Part shown: positions 28,128 to 38,017 of the stretch, in pieces
Layout of the letters: each line of letters starts with the position of its first letter
Position numbering within the stretch: position 1 is the first letter of the stretch
From: an uncultured Sphingomonadaceae bacterium
GTDB taxonomy: Bacteria > Pseudomonadota > Alphaproteobacteria > Sphingomonadales > Sphingomonadaceae
Length of the DNA stretch: 64,000 nucleotides
Direction of reading: 5' to 3'
Assembly: GCA_947499975.1 (NCBI GenBank)
Contig: CANMQE010000003.1
Coordinates: 204,914-268,913 of the forward strand
The notes under the pieces: generated by a model
The model's database searches: none
Seen by the model: the letters and a program-made list of their open reading frames with translations, nothing else
What the model was told of the DNA's origin: nothing
Position numbers and translations under genes: made by a program

Positions 28128-28979
28128 TTAGCTAACCGATTCGGCTTTGCCAAGTGTTAATCGCAATTCCAGCGCCCGGTCGCGTCCGGCAAGATCGGGA
28201 TGTGCATGCGCGGTAAAGCCGTGTTCGCGTGCAATTTCGCTGACCTGCGCGGCCTGGGTCGCCCCGATTTCCAGCATCGCCACGCCTGTTTGTGTCAACA
28301 ATCGCGGCAATTGCGGGATCAGCACGCGATAATCGTCCAGCCCTTGCGCCCCTGCAAACAATGCGGCCGCCGGCTCGTAAAGTCGCACGTCGGGCGCGAG
28401 ATCGGCATCATCCTCCACATAGGGCGGATTGGCGATGATGAGATCGAACCGGCCAAGATCGTCGGCCCAGCCGGGCTGGTGCCAGTCCGCCAGTATCACC
28501 CGCGCGCGGTTGGCGAGATCGAGCGATGCGGCATTTGCCCGCGCAACCTCGACCGCGGCGGCGGAGCGTTCGATCCCGACCCCCTCCGCCTGCGGAAAAT
28601 TTGCCAGCAATGCCAGCAGCAATGCGCCGGAGCCGGTGCCGCAATCGAGCACGCGGCGGGCGTCAGGCTTTGCCCGCAGGGACGCCTCCACCACGCTTTC
28701 GCTGTCGGATCGCGGGATCAGCACGTCGGGCGTGATGGCCAGGGTGAGGCCGAAAAATTCCTGCTCGCCGATGATCTGCGCAACCGGCTGGGATTTCTCG
28801 CGCGCGGAAATTAATTGCGTGAACGCCGCGGGCTCATCGTCCTGCATGCGATACAGCAGCATGTCCGAACGCGAGATGCCAAGCGCGTGCGCCATCAGCA
28901 ATTCCGCATCCAGCCGGGATGTATCGCTTACGCGGGAAAGGCGCTGGGCCGCAGCCGCTATCGCGCTGGCAACGCTCAC
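28128..28979 (-). CDS. prmC: Release factor glutamine methyltransferase
   Basis: The 283-residue enzyme has a helical N domain and a SAM-dependent methyltransferase domain with motif [14 protein letters not shown] (112-124) and the diagnostic NPPY at 184-187. PrmC (HemK) methylates the Gln of the GGQ motif in release factors. Its gene overlaps the end of prfA by 4 bp (ATGA), the usual coupling of enzyme and substrate. [23 protein letters not shown] is the family's substrate-contact region. It is in the hisS-prfA-prmC leftward run. Confidence 0.97.
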   Translation of the reverse strand: MSVASAIAAAAQRLSRVSDTSRLDAELLMAHALGISRSDMLLYRMQDDEPAAFTQLISAREKSQPVAQIIGEQEFFGLTLAITPDVLIPRSDSESVVEASLRAKPDARRVLDCGTGSGALLLALLANFPQAEGVGIERSAAAVEVARANAASLDLANRARVILADWHQPGWADDLGRFDLIIANPPYVEDDADLAPDVRLYEPAAALFAGAQGLDDYRVLIPQLPRLLTQTGVAMLEIGATQAAQVSEIAREHGFTAHAHPDLAGRDRALELRLTLGKAESVS

Positions 28980-30043
28980 GCGTCCATCGCCGCCAGTCGC
29001 TTGGCCTCGTCCTCCGCGATCAGCGCGTCGACCATTTCGCCAAGACCGGTGCCTTCCAGCACTTCGGGCAGCTTGTGCAGCGTCAGCCCGATGCGGTGAT
29101 CGGTCACGCGGCCTTGCGGGAAATTGTAGGTGCGGATGCGTTCGGAACGGTCGCCGCTGCCCACCATCGCCTTGCGCGCCTCGGCCTCTGCGCCCTGCGC
29201 CTCGTCACGGGTCTTCTCGTACAATCGCGCGCGCAGCACCTGCATCGCCTTCTCGCGGTTCTTGTGCTGGCTGCGCCCGTCCTGGCAGGTGACGACGAGG
29301 CCGGAGGGTTCATGCGTGATGCGGATCGCGCTGTCGGTGGTGTTCACGTGCTGGCCGCCCGCCCCGCTGGCGCGGTAGGTGTCCACCTTGAGGTCGGTCG
29401 GGTCGATGTGGATGTCCACCTCGTCCGGCTCCGGCAGTACGGCGACGGTTGCGGCGGAGGTGTGGATGCGCCCGCCGCTCTCGGTAACGGGCACGCGCTG
29501 CACGCGGTGCACGCCGCTTTCGAACTTCAGCTTGGCGAACACGCCGGTGCCCTTTATGTTGGCCACCACTTCCTTGAAGCCGCCGACTTCGGCCGCGTTC
29601 ATGCTGACCGGCTCCACCTTCCAGCCCTGCTCCGCGGCGTATTTCTCGTACATGCGATAGAGATCGCCCGCGAACAGGGCAGCCTCGTCCCCGCCCGTGC
29701 CCGCGCGGATTTCCAGCATGGCAGGGCGCGCATCGGCGCTGTCGCGCGGCAGCATGGCAAGGGAGAGCTTGCGCTCGGCCTCGGGCAAAGCCTTGCGCAG
29801 ACCGTCAAGCTCCTCCTCCGCCATCGTCTTCATCTCGGGGTCGGAGAGCATCTCCTCCAGGCCTGTGATTTCCTCGCGCATGGCGGAAACTTCGGCAGCG
29901 ATCTGCGCGACAGGCTCCAGCTCGGCATAGTCGCGGCTGGCCTGGACGAATTCCTCGCCCTCCAGCTGGCCGGACGCCATGCGCGCCTCAAGCTCGGCAA
30001 AGCGGTTCGCGATCTGGCGCAGGCGTTCGGCGGGGATGGTCAA
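28976..30043 (-). CDS. prfA: Peptide chain release factor 1
   Basis: This 355-residue protein has the class I release factor layout. The GGQ motif that triggers peptidyl-tRNA hydrolysis is at 229-231 in [14 protein letters not shown]. The tripeptide P185-V-T187 marks RF1 (UAA/UAG) rather than RF2, which has SPF. The N-terminal helical domain spans about 1-100. The gene overlaps hisS upstream and prmC downstream by 4 bp each, indicating translational coupling in one operon. Confidence 0.98.
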   Translation of the reverse strand: MTIPAERLRQIANRFAELEARMASGQLEGEEFVQASRDYAELEPVAQIAAEVSAMREEITGLEEMLSDPEMKTMAEEELDGLRKALPEAERKLSLAMLPRDSADARPAMLEIRAGTGGDEAALFAGDLYRMYEKYAAEQGWKVEPVSMNAAEVGGFKEVVANIKGTGVFAKLKFESGVHRVQRVPVTESGGRIHTSAATVAVLPEPDEVDIHIDPTDLKVDTYRASGAGGQHVNTTDSAIRITHEPSGLVVTCQDGRSQHKNREKAMQVLRARLYEKTRDEAQGAEAEARKAMVGSGDRSERIRTYNFPQGRVTDHRIGLTLHKLPEVLEGTGLGEMVDALIAEDEAKRLAAMDA

Positions 30044-31281
30044 TTCAGCACTGCCTCGATGCGCGCGGTCATGTCGTGTTCCGCCTTGATGCGGACGTTC
30101 GTCGCGCCGTCCTGCATGGAAAATCCCACGATAGCGCGCGCGCCTGCCTTCACCGCCTTGTCGAAACGCTTGCGCGGGCTGCCGCTGGCGATCATCTCGG
30201 CAGAGAAACCCTCGGCCCGCAGCTTGCCCAGCGTGCGCACGCCCTCGGTCATCAGGCTGTCGTCCTCCACCACCACGATGGCATCGGCAGCCGCTTCGCC
30301 CTTCTCACCCACCAGCATCGCCAACCGCTCGATCCCGGCGGCCCAGCCGACTGCAGGCGTCGGCGCACCGCCGAGCGATTCCATCAATCCGTCATAGCGC
30401 CCACCGCCGAGGATCGTGCTCTGGCTGCCCAACGCATCCGCCGCTGCCGAACCTTCGTCGGGGATGAATTCGAACGCCGTGTGGCGATAGTAATCCAGCC
30501 CGCGCACGAGGCTTTCGGCGCGGGTCCATTTCACGCCCGCTGCATCCAGCCCGCTGGTGACGGCATCGAAGAAGGCGGTTGCCTCGTCCGACAGGAATGC
30601 ATCGATCTTCGGTGCGTCGGCGACGAACTTCCGGTCGCGCCGGTCCTTGCTGTCGAGAATGCGCAGCGGGTTCTTTTCCAGCCGCTCCTGCGAATCTTCC
30701 GAAAGTTCATCCCTCACCGCGCCGAAATACTCGATCAGCGCCGCGCGCCATGCTTCGCGGCTGTCGCCATCGCCCAGCGTGTTGAGATGCAGGGTGACGC
30801 CCTCAATGCCCAGTTCCTTCAGAAGCTGGTCGGCCATCGCCAGCAGTTCCACGTCCGCCTGCGGTTCGGCCGCGCCGATAATCTCGGCGTCGATCTGGTG
30901 GAACTGGCGATAGCGGCCCTTCTGCGGGCGCTCGTACCGGAACAGCGGGCCGTGCGTGCCGACTTTCAGCGGCGCGTGCTGCTGCCAGCCGTTGGTAAGG
31001 AAGGCGCGCGCGATACCGGCGGTGAATTCGGGGCGCAGCGTCAGCGATTCCTGCCCACGATCCTCGAAGGAATACATTTCTTTCGACACCACATCGGTCG
31101 TCTCGCCAATCGCGCGGCTGAACACCTCGGTCTTTTCGAACACCGGCATTTCCACCCGGCGGAAACGGTACAGCTTACGCACCCGCTCGAATGTCTCGAC
31201 GACGAAGGCGAAAGCCTCCGCATCGGGTCCGAAAATGTCCTGCGTGCCTCTGATGGCCTGAGGCGTTTTGGTCTTGCTCAT
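30040..31281 (-). CDS. hisS: Histidyl-tRNA synthetase
   Basis: The 413-residue class II synthetase starts [20 protein letters not shown]. It has motif 2 [21 protein letters not shown] (about 111-131) and the histidine-specific [15 protein letters not shown] and GGGRYDGL motifs, then a C-terminal anticodon-binding domain. It charges tRNA-His in the cytoplasm. It is the first gene of the hisS-prfA-prmC run; AAAGG lies 11 bases before the ATG. A 198-bp divergent region separates it from ppa and should hold both promoters. Confidence 0.98.
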   Translation of the reverse strand: MSKTKTPQAIRGTQDIFGPDAEAFAFVVETFERVRKLYRFRRVEMPVFEKTEVFSRAIGETTDVVSKEMYSFEDRGQESLTLRPEFTAGIARAFLTNGWQQHAPLKVGTHGPLFRYERPQKGRYRQFHQIDAEIIGAAEPQADVELLAMADQLLKELGIEGVTLHLNTLGDGDSREAWRAALIEYFGAVRDELSEDSQERLEKNPLRILDSKDRRDRKFVADAPKIDAFLSDEATAFFDAVTSGLDAAGVKWTRAESLVRGLDYYRHTAFEFIPDEGSAAADALGSQSTILGGGRYDGLMESLGGAPTPAVGWAAGIERLAMLVGEKGEAAADAIVVVEDDSLMTEGVRTLGKLRAEGFSAEMIASGSPRKRFDKAVKAGARAIVGFSMQDGATNVRIKAEHDMTARIEAVLN

Positions 31282-31479
31282 GGGAGGAGGCCTTTAGGCC
31301 GCGCGCCTGCTCCCCGCAACATTTCCGAAATCGGCGAGGCCGCACCCCTGGCCACCGCCACTGCGATTGAATTGCAAAGCGCTCTTTTCTTTCGCCAAGG
31401 GCGCGGCTAGGTGCCCGCCAAGATTAACAAGGGCGTCGCTCCGGGGGGAGCAACCGCGCCCGCATGACAAGGTAACGCA

Positions 31480-32007
31480 ATGCGCATCGAACATATTCCC
31501 ACCGGCGACAGTCCGCCCGACAGCCTGAACGTCGTCATCGAAGTGCCCACCGGCGGTGAACCGGTGAAGTATGAATTCGACAAGAAGTCGGGCGCGCTGT
31601 TCGTGGATCGTATCCTCCACACGCCGATGCGCTATCCGGCAAACTACGGATTCGTGCCGCACACGCTTTCGCCCGATGGCGACCCGCTGGATGCGCTGGT
31701 GATCGCCCGCTCGCCCTTCATGGCTGGCTGCGTGGTGCGTGCGCGCCCCATCGGCGTGCTGAACCTGGAAGACGAACACGGCGGCGACGAGAAGCTGGTG
31801 TGCGTGCCGGTGGACACCACCTTCCCCTATTATTCCGACGTTGGCGAGACGAAGGATCTGCCCAGCATCATCTTCCAGCAGATCGAGCATTTCTTCACCC
31901 ACTACAAGGATCTGGAAAAGGAGAAGTGGGTGCGCGTTGGCGAATGGGGCGACGCGGCAGAGGCCAAGCGCATCGTGCTGGAAAGCATCGAGCGGGCGAA
32001 GCAGTAG
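31480..32007 (+). CDS. ppa: Inorganic pyrophosphatase
   Basis: The 175-residue protein is a family I soluble pyrophosphatase of normal length. It shows the signature DGDPLDALVI with the metal-binding Asp residues, the YPANYGFVPHT motif, and FFTHYKDLEKEKWVRVGEW near the end. It splits pyrophosphate to two phosphates and so drives biosynthetic reactions. AAGG lies seven bases before the ATG. The gene is divergent from hisS. Confidence 0.97.
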   Translation: MRIEHIPTGDSPPDSLNVVIEVPTGGEPVKYEFDKKSGALFVDRILHTPMRYPANYGFVPHTLSPDGDPLDALVIARSPFMAGCVVRARPIGVLNLEDEHGGDEKLVCVPVDTTFPYYSDVGETKDLPSIIFQQIEHFFTHYKDLEKEKWVRVGEWGDAAEAKRIVLESIERAKQ

Positions 32008-32023
32008 CACCCCGCTTCGGGAA

Positions 32024-32062
32024 CAGGTTTCGGCAATGGCCCAGCGCCAATACCGAAACCTG
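32024..32062. terminator. Long inverted repeat after ppa, possible terminator
   Basis: CAGGTTTCGG (32024-32033) and CCGAAACCTG (32053-32062) pair perfectly, with an inner TGGC/GCCA (32037-32040, 32046-32049). There is no U-tract, so this may be a terminator aided by Rho or a protein site. It begins 16 bp after the ppa stop. The rest of 32008-32162 shows nothing clear. Confidence 0.4.
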
Positions 32063-32162
32063 CGGCCTAAACCGGTGCCGGACTGCACGCAGGCCGAGCC
32101 GCGGGTTAGCGCAAAATTAACCCTGCAAGGCGCAATGGTGGCCGCACCGGCGGGGGCGGTCC

Positions 32163-33521
32163 ATGGTTGCAAGGTTCCAATTGGCAAAAATCTTTCCGGC
32201 ACGTTGGATCTTCTTCTGGATCCTGATGCCGAACCTCGCCCTGATTGCCATGTGGTTCGTGGGTGGGCCGCGGTTGCCGGTGCAGATCATGGTCGCCGGC
32301 ATTGCCGCGATCGTCTTCGGATCGATTCCCAATCGTATCGTGCGGGCCGTGGGCATGGTGGGCATCTTCGTCTTCCTGCTGATCTCCTATTTTTCCAGGG
32401 TGTTCTACCTCACTTTCGACAAGGCGTTCAGTTCGCTGGTCTATCTGTCGGAAATGAGTCTTGCCGCCTCTCCCGGCTATGTGCTGGCAGGCGCGGTTCT
32501 CGTCGCGTCCCTGGCCTTCTGCCTGTGGTTCGGCCCCAGAACGCAAAGGCCGCAGGGGCCCATCCAGTACGCGCTCGCATTCGCCTGCGTCATGCTGATC
32601 GTGCAGGGCGACGGCGCAATGAACAAGGCCGATCGCGGCGGCTACATGGTGAAGGCCCCCGCAGGAACGCCCGTATCGTCCGCCATGATGAGCGTTGCGC
32701 TGTCGCCGGAGCGGCTGGAGGCGGACAACCTCCTCGTCATCATCCTCGAATCGGTCGGCGTGCCCAATAACCAGCATGACCGGCAGGTGTTCGATGCGAT
32801 CTGGAGCCAGAGCCGCTGGCAGCCGCATTACAGCGCCAGCTTTGGCGAAGTGCCATTCTACGGCTCGACGACGAACGCCGAGATGCGCGAGCTATGTTCC
32901 GCCTGGGATCCGCCCGAGAATCTCGATTTTGCGCAAGCCGACTGCCTGCCGCGCCGTTTCGCCGAAGCCGGTTTCGAAACGACCGCACTGCACGGATTTG
33001 CGTCCGGTTTCTTCAATCGCGAGGCGTGGTATCCTGCCGTGGGTTTCGAGCACACCAGCTTCCGCTCCGACCTGGTGAGGGACGGCGCATCCATCTGCGA
33101 CGGTGTTTTCGATGGCATATGCGACAGGGACATGCCGCGCCGCATCGCGCAGATATTGGGCCAGCAGCCGGAGAGGCGCAAGCTGGTCTACTGGCTGACT
33201 CTCAACGGCCATCTGCCGGTGGACGACAATGCCAGCATGGCCCTTGGCGAGTGCAATCTCGGCTCACCCGAATGGCGGGCGGATTATCCCATGTTGTGCC
33301 GCAGCTACATGGTGCAGCAACAGATTGCCGATGCCCTGCGCGGCGAGATCGGCAAGCCGGGATTTGCCAACACCGATATCGTGATCGTGGGCGATCATAT
33401 TCCGCCCTTCTTCCAGAACTCCCTTCGCAGCCGCTTCAAGACTGGCAAAGTGCCATACATCTACCTGCACAGGCAGCCGCAGGCAGACGCCCTTGAACCC
33501 GTGGAACTGGCACACCGCTGA
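32163..33521 (+). CDS. Membrane sulfatase / phosphoethanolamine transferase-like protein
   Basis: The 452-residue protein has four hydrophobic segments in the first 145 residues and then a large periplasmic domain of the alkaline phosphatase superfamily. Motifs seen are LLVIILESVG (first metal ligand Glu), YGSTTNAEMRELCSAW with the likely Thr nucleophile, and VIVGDHIPPFF with the Asp-His metal ligands near the C terminus. The layout is that of EptA/LtaS-type enzymes that move phosphoethanolamine or phosphoglycerol onto lipids or glycans. Several Cys suggest disulfides. Which substrate it uses is unknown. No clear Shine-Dalgarno precedes the ATG. Confidence 0.8.
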   Translation: MVARFQLAKIFPARWIFFWILMPNLALIAMWFVGGPRLPVQIMVAGIAAIVFGSIPNRIVRAVGMVGIFVFLLISYFSRVFYLTFDKAFSSLVYLSEMSLAASPGYVLAGAVLVASLAFCLWFGPRTQRPQGPIQYALAFACVMLIVQGDGAMNKADRGGYMVKAPAGTPVSSAMMSVALSPERLEADNLLVIILESVGVPNNQHDRQVFDAIWSQSRWQPHYSASFGEVPFYGSTTNAEMRELCSAWDPPENLDFAQADCLPRRFAEAGFETTALHGFASGFFNREAWYPAVGFEHTSFRSDLVRDGASICDGVFDGICDRDMPRRIAQILGQQPERRKLVYWLTLNGHLPVDDNASMALGECNLGSPEWRADYPMLCRSYMVQQQIADALRGEIGKPGFANTDIVIVGDHIPPFFQNSLRSRFKTGKVPYIYLHRQPQADALEPVELAHR

Positions 33522-33557
33522 AGGCGGGCGAACAAGCGCCACCGAACAGCGGTTCGT

Positions 33558-35072
33558 TCACTCCACCGGGCGATCGGAATCCAGCAGGTCTTTCGCCTGT
33601 TCGGGATCGCTGGCACGCTCGTCTTCCACCATCCGGGCGATCTCGTCCTCCGGGCCGACATCCTCTTCGATGACCGTGCTGGGCGGTCGCGGCGTCGGCG
33701 CTGGCGCGGGTGGAGGCGGCGCGGTGCGCATGCTGCCCTCGCCGATATTTTCGAACGGTAGCGAGGCGGTGCGCTGGTCGAAACGCAGGCGATAGATCGG
33801 CTCCGGCAAGGCGAAACCCGCATCCTCAAGCGCCGTCTTGCAACTGGCGATGGAGCGGCTGCGGGCCTTGTGCCAATCGGCATCTCGCTGGTCTATCCAG
33901 CCGAGGAACCGCAGCACGACGTTGGAATCGCCCACCTGCGCGATGCGCACCTCGGGTGCCGGGTTGTCCAGCACGAAATCCAGGCTCGCCAGCGTGTCGC
34001 GGCCCAATTGGCGTGCCGCTTCCGCATCGTCATCCGCATCCACGCCCAGCTCGAACTCGAAGCGGCGCTGTGGATTGCGCGTGTAATTCAGGATCACCGC
34101 CTTGAAAACGGTGGAATTGGGAATGCGCAGGTGATTGCCGTCCAGCGTCATCAGCACGGTGGCGCGGCTGGTGAGGCGGATGACGCGGCCCTCGTGAGCT
34201 TCGATCATCACGTGATCGTTGGCGCGGAAGGGCTGGCGCAGGCTCAGCATCAGCGAGGCGACGTAATTCTCCACCGTGTCGCGCATGGCAAAACCCAGCG
34301 CGATGCCGACGACGCCGGCACCGCCCAGCACCGCGCCCATCAATGCGCCTGCCCCAATCATGTCCAGCGCCACCACGATGCCAAGGATCACGAAAACGAA
34401 GCGGATGGCGCTGACGATCAGTTCGGCAAGAAAGACGTTGGGCGCAATGCGCCGCCACAATGCGCCGAAGGATGCCAGCAGATAGCCGAAGGCCGCAATC
34501 AGCAGGCCCACCATCAGCGCGGCACCGATCAGGGGCACCATGCTGGTGAATTGCTGCACCCTGTCGCCCAGCCCGCCAATGCCTTCCTCGAAATCCACGG
34601 AGACATCGCGCGTGATGTCGTTCTCTACCGTGGCCACGCCCTCCACCCCGCTGGCGATAGCCTCGGCGCGGGCGGCTGCGGCATCATCGGGCGCGGTTCC
34701 CGCCAGCGTGACAACGCCCTGGCGGACATTCACCTCGACCTCGGCAAGACTGGGCACGTTGGCGAAGATATCGGTCAGCCGCGTCTGGATCCGCCCGTCC
34801 TGTCCGGCGGCCTGCTCCACATCGATGGACCCGGCGCTGGGTGCGGGGCTCGCCGGTGCCTCGGCAGGCGTGCTTTCGGGCAGCAACGTGGTGGCATGCG
34901 CCGGAGTGATGGGCACGGCGATCAGGGCTGCAAGCGTCAGCGCCAGTGCGGCGGGCAGACACTTCAGCCAGTGCAGGGATTTCAGAACCAGGAAAGCGGC
35001 TTTCAGAAGAGGGGAGCGATGGCCAGGAAGCCGAAGGTAATGGTGAGCGGCAGACCGATGGCGGCAAGCCAC
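33558..35072 (-). CDS. BON-domain MscS-type mechanosensitive channel
   Basis: Reading from a hydrophobic signal-like segment ending in PITPAHA, the protein has a periplasmic BON domain (IQTRLTDIFANVPSLAEVEV through GVATVENDI), then three or more transmembrane segments and the MscS pore and beta domain (GVVGIALGFAMRDTVENYVASLML, NHLRIPNSTVFKAVILNYTRNP). The tail is Pro-rich and acidic. The start is unclear: GTG codons at 35072 and 35147 are the only standard ones before the signal segment, and neither has a good Shine-Dalgarno; both overlap the upstream gene. It probably senses tension and, through BON, binds lipid. Confidence 0.82.
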   Translation of the reverse strand: MACRHRSAAHHYLRLPGHRSPLLKAAFLVLKSLHWLKCLPAALALTLAALIAVPITPAHATTLLPESTPAEAPASPAPSAGSIDVEQAAGQDGRIQTRLTDIFANVPSLAEVEVNVRQGVVTLAGTAPDDAAAARAEAIASGVEGVATVENDITRDVSVDFEEGIGGLGDRVQQFTSMVPLIGAALMVGLLIAAFGYLLASFGALWRRIAPNVFLAELIVSAIRFVFVILGIVVALDMIGAGALMGAVLGGAGVVGIALGFAMRDTVENYVASLMLSLRQPFRANDHVMIEAHEGRVIRLTSRATVLMTLDGNHLRIPNSTVFKAVILNYTRNPQRRFEFELGVDADDDAEAARQLGRDTLASLDFVLDNPAPEVRIAQVGDSNVVLRFLGWIDQRDADWHKARSRSIASCKTALEDAGFALPEPIYRLRFDQRTASLPFENIGEGSMRTAPPPPAPAPTPRPPSTVIEEDVGPEDEIARMVEDERASDPEQAKDLLDSDRPVE

Positions 35073-35371
35073 AGCAACACCACCTCGCGCCGGAAGGCAG
35101 GTGCCAGCGCGGGATCCGCGGCCTCTGCATCGGAGAGCCTGTCCCACCGCATTTCAAACAGGCGGCAGGCGGGAATGATGGCTGCAACCAGCACGACCAG
35201 CGCGAAATAGGGCAGCACGGTGCCGCTGGCGCTTTTCAGCTGCGTCATGGTCAGGAAGATATGCAGTCCGGTGTAGACCAGCAGGCCATAGGCCACGTGA
35301 TCGCTGATCTTGCGACGCCAGTCCAGCTTCAGGGAGCTGCGTTCCTGCGTTTGTTCGAGTGCCTTGTTCAT
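35003..35371 (-). CDS. Small membrane protein, unknown
   Basis: The 122-residue product starts at the ATG at 35371 behind GAGAGGAAA. A basic N terminus (KLDWRRKISDHVAYG) leads into three hydrophobic segments, around 37-56, 63-83 and 103-122, the last ending in LAIAPLF. I do not recognise a family. Its 3' end overlaps the start region of the BON-MscS channel gene, which suggests translational coupling and a shared role in the membrane. It is divergent from lptB. Confidence 0.75.
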   Translation of the reverse strand: MNKALEQTQERSSLKLDWRRKISDHVAYGLLVYTGLHIFLTMTQLKSASGTVLPYFALVVLVAAIIPACRLFEMRWDRLSDAEAADPALAPAFRREVVLLWLAAIGLPLTITFGFLAIAPLF

Positions 35372-35555
35372 CGGCTTTCCTCTCTCCAATCCCGAATCGA
35401 AGTATTCCACTTCACGCGCTTGCTTGCAAGGGCGTCAACCATATGTTCAGCTTCGCGGGCGATTTGTGGGTATCCGATCATGCAGGAATCTTGCCAAACA
35501 CCCTTCAAAGCCCGTGCATTCATGCTAGATGGCCCAGCGTGACTGAGGATTTGGC

Positions 35556-36371
35556 ATGAGCGCGCTGGACGACGAATTCCTGGACGAGGAGGCTTTGGCC
35601 GACGCGATGGCGGAAGCGCCATCCAACGCCGCGCCCGATCTGCCCGACACCGGCGGGCTGGAAGTGGTGTCCATCGCCAAGAGCTATGACAAGCGCGCGG
35701 TGCTGAGCGACATCTCCCTTACCGTTGCCAAGGGCGAGGTGCTGGGCCTGCTGGGGCCGAACGGCGCCGGCAAGACGACCTGCTTCTATTCCATCATGGG
35801 GCTGGTGAAGCCCGATTCCGGCCGCATCCTGATGGATGGCGTCGATGTGACGAAGCTGCCCATGTATCGCCGCGCGATCCTGGGGCTTGGCTACCTGCCG
35901 CAAGAAACCAGCATCTTTCGCGGCATGACCGTGGAACAGAACATCAGTTGCGTGCTGGAAATGGTGGAACCGAACAAGCAGGTCCGCCAGCAGGAGCTGG
36001 AACGGCTGCTGAGCGAATTTGGCCTTGCCCGCCTTCGCGAAAGCCCCGCCATGGCGCTTTCGGGCGGTGAGCGGCGGCGCTGCGAAATCGCCCGCGCGCT
36101 GGCGGCCAACCCTTCCATCATGCTGCTGGATGAACCCTTTGCCGGCATCGATCCGCTGTCCATCAGCGATATCCGCGACCTGGTGAAGGATCTGAAACAG
36201 CGCGGCATCGGCGTGCTGATCACCGATCACAACGTGCGCGAGACGCTGGATATCGTGGACCGCGCCTGCATCATCTACGGCGGGCAGGTGCTGTTCGCCG
36301 GATCGCCACAGGAACTGGTGGCCGACGAGAACGTGCGCCGCCTGTATCTGGGCGAGGGTTTCGAGCTGTGA
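35556..36371 (+). CDS. lptB: LPS export ABC transporter ATP-binding protein
   Basis: The 271-residue ATPase has Walker A GPNGAGKTT, signature LSGGERRRCEIARAL, Walker B IMLLDEPFAGIDP and the switch His in LITDHNVRETL. The last is typical of LptB, as is the closing LYLGEGFEL. About 25 extra acidic residues precede the usual start. With LptFG and LptC it pulls LPS out of the inner membrane. GAGGAT precedes the ATG. rpoN follows 38 bp later, the usual alphaproteobacterial order, but lptA and lptC are not upstream. Confidence 0.95.
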   Translation: MSALDDEFLDEEALADAMAEAPSNAAPDLPDTGGLEVVSIAKSYDKRAVLSDISLTVAKGEVLGLLGPNGAGKTTCFYSIMGLVKPDSGRILMDGVDVTKLPMYRRAILGLGYLPQETSIFRGMTVEQNISCVLEMVEPNKQVRQQELERLLSEFGLARLRESPAMALSGGERRRCEIARALAANPSIMLLDEPFAGIDPLSISDIRDLVKDLKQRGIGVLITDHNVRETLDIVDRACIIYGGQVLFAGSPQELVADENVRRLYLGEGFEL

Positions 36372-36409
36372 TGCGCTGGCTGCAATAATGCTTTGGCGGG
36401 GGGTCTGAT

Positions 36410-37891
36410 ATGGCTCTGGGGCCACGGCTAGACCTCAGGCAGTCGCAATCGCTGGTGATGACGCCGCAATTGCAGCAGGCGATCAAGCTGCTGGCGCTGT
36501 CGAACCTGGAGATCGAGAGTTTCGTGGGGGAGGCGCTGGAAGCCAATCCCCTGCTGGAAGCGGGCGATATCCGTGCCGAGGATCGCGAGGCCCCGCCTGA
36601 AAGCGACCAGCCCGAAATCGCCGACTCCACCGCCGCCGACGGGAACGAGGCACTGGATATCGATGCAGGTGCGCTGGATACGGACCGCGACACGGGCGAC
36701 TGGTCTGCCGAGGCGACATCGGGCGGATCAGGCGGCGAAGCGCCGGACCTTGAAAACCATTGCGATGCCGAACTCTCGCTTGCCGATCACCTCGAAAGCC
36801 AGGTCGGCCCCGCATCGCCCGATACGCACACCGCCTTCATCGCCCGCTATATCGTCGGCCTGCTGGACGAGGCGGGATACCTCTCCACGGACCTGCGCGA
36901 CATCGCCGGGGCGCTGGACGTGCCGCTTACCCGCGTGGAGGCGGCGCTGGAGGTCGTGCAATCGCTCGATCCCACGGGCGTTGGCGCGCGCACGCTCTCC
37001 GAATGCCTCGCGCTGCAGGCGAAGGAGGCCGACCGCTACGATCCGTGCATGGAAGTGCTGATCGACAATCTGGAACTCGTCGCCAGGGGCGCGGTGGCGC
37101 ATCTCAAACGCATCTGCCACGTCGATGACGAGGATTTTGCCGAGATGCTGGCCGAATTGCGCGGCTACGATCCCAAGCCCGGCCTGCAATACGGCGGTTC
37201 TCCCGGGGCGGCGGTGGTGCCCGATGTGCTGCTTACGGCGAAGGACGGGGAGGATGGCTGGAATATCCGCCTGAACGAGGAGACCCTGCCGCGCCTGGTG
37301 GTGAACCGCAGCTATTACGTGGAACTGCGCAAGAATGCCGAGGACAGGGGCGCGACGGGCAAGGACGCGAAAGGCTGGCTGAGCGAGAAGCTGGCCGATG
37401 CCAACTGGCTGATAAAGGCGCTGGATCAGCGGCAGAAGACCATCCTGAAAGTCGCCGCCGAGATCGTGAAGCAGCAGGACGGCTTCTTCCGCCGCGGCGT
37501 TTCCGAACTGCGCCCCCTCACCCTCGCCCGCGTGGCAGACGCGATCGAGATGCATGAGAGCACCGTGTCGCGCGTCACCAGCAACAAGTTCCTGCATTGC
37601 GACCGCGGCTGCTTTGAACTGAAGTATTTCTTCACCAGCGGCGTGGGCCGGATCGGTGCCAGCGGAACGGAGGGCGAAGGCGCCAGCGCAGAAGCGGTAA
37701 AGGCCCGTATCAAGGCGCTGACCGATGCGGAGGACCCGAAGAAGATCCTCTCGGACGACAAGCTGGTGGAACTGCTGAAAGCCGAAGGCTTCGACCTAGC
37801 CCGCCGCACGGTGGCGAAATACCGCGAGGCTATCGGGATCGGGTCGTCGGTGCAGCGTCGGCGGTCGAAGAAGCTGGCGGCAATGGGGTGA
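36410..37891 (+). CDS. rpoN: RNA polymerase sigma-54 factor
   Basis: The 493-residue protein has the three sigma-54 regions: the Gln/Leu-rich activator-responsive region I (RLDLRQSQSLVMTPQLQQAIKLL), a variable acidic region II (about 55-130), and region III with the core-binding and DNA-binding parts, ending in the RpoN box ARRTVAKYRE. The helix-turn-helix reads RVADAIEMHESTVSRVTSNK. It directs transcription from -24/-12 promoters with enhancer proteins, often for nitrogen genes; gltBD is in this window. The purine-rich GGGGGG lies upstream. The usual hpf and ptsN neighbours are absent downstream. Confidence 0.97.
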   Translation: MALGPRLDLRQSQSLVMTPQLQQAIKLLALSNLEIESFVGEALEANPLLEAGDIRAEDREAPPESDQPEIADSTAADGNEALDIDAGALDTDRDTGDWSAEATSGGSGGEAPDLENHCDAELSLADHLESQVGPASPDTHTAFIARYIVGLLDEAGYLSTDLRDIAGALDVPLTRVEAALEVVQSLDPTGVGARTLSECLALQAKEADRYDPCMEVLIDNLELVARGAVAHLKRICHVDDEDFAEMLAELRGYDPKPGLQYGGSPGAAVVPDVLLTAKDGEDGWNIRLNEETLPRLVVNRSYYVELRKNAEDRGATGKDAKGWLSEKLADANWLIKALDQRQKTILKVAAEIVKQQDGFFRRGVSELRPLTLARVADAIEMHESTVSRVTSNKFLHCDRGCFELKYFFTSGVGRIGASGTEGEGASAEAVKARIKALTDAEDPKKILSDDKLVELLKAEGFDLARRTVAKYREAIGIGSSVQRRRSKKLAAMG

Positions 37892-37933
37892 GGTAATTGT
37901 CCGCCTGGGCGCTTAGCCAATCATAAACGGCCA

Positions 37934-37958
37934 GTCCGCTATCGACCCCATTGCGGAC
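37934..37958. repeat. 25-bp repeat, copy 1
   Basis: It starts GTCCGCTATC and ends CCCCATTGCGGAC; its ends GTCCGC and GCGGAC are inverted repeats. It matches the 25-bp element at 38411-38435 in 20 of 25 bases, in the same orientation. The two flank a low-GC gene. Confidence 0.6.
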
Positions 37959-38017
37959 GCTTGAAGGCCGGTTATACATTGTCAATGACTTGCGGTAATG
38001 AGTTGGGAGACTAATGC

